Source: Treponema sp. (GTDB taxonomy: Bacteria; Spirochaetota; Spirochaetia; Treponematales; Treponemataceae). From it: 64,000 nt of DNA. Under the pieces are notes generated by a model, which saw nothing but the letters and a program-made list of their open reading frames with translations, was not told the DNA's origin and did not search any database. The translations under genes were made by a program, and so were the position numbers. The number at the start of each line of letters is the position of its first letter. Positions within the stretch are counted from its first letter, which is position 1. The DNA lies in assembly GCA_017549025.1 (NCBI GenBank), contig JAFYWB010000046.1:1-64000 (forward strand). The letters run 5' to 3'. Shown piece by piece: positions 63,613 to 64,000 of the stretch.

Positions 63613-63730
63613 ACTACAATCTCCATTACCGGTGGGGTTTACCGCTAAGCGGCAGTTTATCCTTTAACCTCTCTTGCTTTCCAAGCAGAATAAGTAATGC
63701 AGTATAGGCATTTTTACCATATAAAGTCCA
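63613..63730 (-). promoter_or_regulatory. Promoter and 5' leader of dat-ddc
   Basis: On the minus strand TGGACT (63725-63730), an 18-nt spacer and TATACT (63701-63706) predict a start near 63694 and an 80-nt leader. The leader holds two small hairpins: ACCGCTTAGCGGT-like sequence near 63640 and CTTGGAAAGCAAG near 63675. They could respond to polyamine or stall ribosomes; this is only a possibility. Confidence 0.45.
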
Positions 63731-63833
63731 GTACTTTTAGGTAAAATATGGCAATAAACTGCAATTTGTGAACCGTTTTAGTGTACAAATATACATACAA
63801 TTTATCAAAAAACACTAATTTTAAAAATGAAAA

Positions 63834-63850
63834 CCCCGGCCGTACCGGGG
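63834..63850 (-). terminator. Terminator of the cheW-like gene
   Basis: CCCCGG/CCGGGG stem with a 5-nt loop, followed on the minus strand by TTTTCATTTTT. It is 7 bp after the stop at 63857. The interval 63731-63833 shows nothing else. Confidence 0.88.
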
Positions 63851-63856
63851 CCTTGA

Positions 63857-64000
63857 TTATTTTACTACGGCAGCTTTCAGGGCTACAATTTCTTCAGTAG
63901 AGAACACCTTATCGATGTCCAAAATGATGATAAACTTGTTGTCCTTCTTGCCAATTCCTCTGATATATTCTCCAGAAATATTGTTTCCGAACTTTGGAGC
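63857..64000 (-). CDS. cheW: CheW-like chemotaxis protein, 3' end
   Basis: The last 47 residues, cut by the window edge (APKFGNNISGEYIRGIGKKD, then NKFIIILDIDKVFS). The 'YIRGIGK' and 'ILDIDKVFS' motifs are characteristic of CheW, the coupling protein between receptors and CheA. It lies 244 bp from dat with its own terminator. It could serve the receptors described at 12.7 and 30.2 kb. A CheV with receiver is unlikely because the gene ends right after the CheW domain. Confidence 0.8.
   Translation of the reverse strand, partial: APKFGNNISGEYIRGIGKKDNKFIIILDIDKVFSTEEIVALKAAVVK

Overview
The window looks like the replication-origin region of a spirochaete chromosome, most likely a gut, rumen or oral Treponema. 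The reasons are the run gyrA-gyrB // dnaA-dnaN-recF-DUF721-rpmH-rnpA-yidD-yidC-jag, an archaeal-type pheT, many chemoreceptor genes and AT-rich intergenic DNA. Species cannot be fixed from sequence alone. No rRNA, tRNA, CRISPR array or intact insertion sequence was seen.

Layout. 0-10 kb: the tail of an Rpn-type nuclease, a very large alpha-2-macroglobulin lipoprotein, a PhoB/PhoR-like two-component pair, an orphan regulator with a decayed receiver, a small secreted protein and queH. 10.9-17.7 kb: pheT, a six-helix chemoreceptor and a gadB-gadC glutamate decarboxylase/antiporter operon. 17.7-27 kb is an accessory island. It has a secreted 63-bp-repeat protein, an orphan HicB, a DinJ-YafQ toxin-antitoxin pair whose toxin starts at ATA, and a deleted AAA-ATPase remnant. 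Copies of a palindrome with a conserved loop punctuate this part. Next comes a seven-gene leftward cluster, mostly of proteins with N-terminal zinc ribbons, and an XRE regulator flanked by two copies of a 35-bp promoter/operator-like repeat. 27-42.4 kb: housekeeping genes (an ArsC-like protein, tcdA, M3 peptidase, mtnN, birA, pfkA, pyrE, arginase, argA) plus a remarkable soluble fusion of an [FeFe]-hydrogenase-like domain to a chemoreceptor signalling domain. 42.4-55 kb: the origin core, with three parS sites before gyrA and a DnaA-box cluster between dnaA and dnaN. 55-64 kb: envelope and folding genes (a cyclophilin-FKBP lipoprotein, an OmpA protein, a PAP2 enzyme), an RNA methyltransferase, an Rrf2 regulator, a dat-ddc pair predicted to make 1,3-diaminopropane, and the end of a cheW-like gene.

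Themes. (1) Chemotaxis and redox sensing: the hydrogenase-MCP fusion, the six-helix MCP and CheW. (2) Decarboxylation and polyamine chemistry: GadBC, arginase, ArgA and Dat/Ddc. (3) Several genes, dnaA included, have a good -10 hexamer 6-7 nt before the start codon and no Shine-Dalgarno sequence, which suggests leaderless mRNAs.

The best candidates for something undescribed are the zinc-ribbon cluster with its duplicated promoter/operator, the conserved-loop palindromes that end each accessory gene block, and the hydrogenase-chemoreceptor fusion. All functional calls come from reading motifs by eye; no database search was possible.
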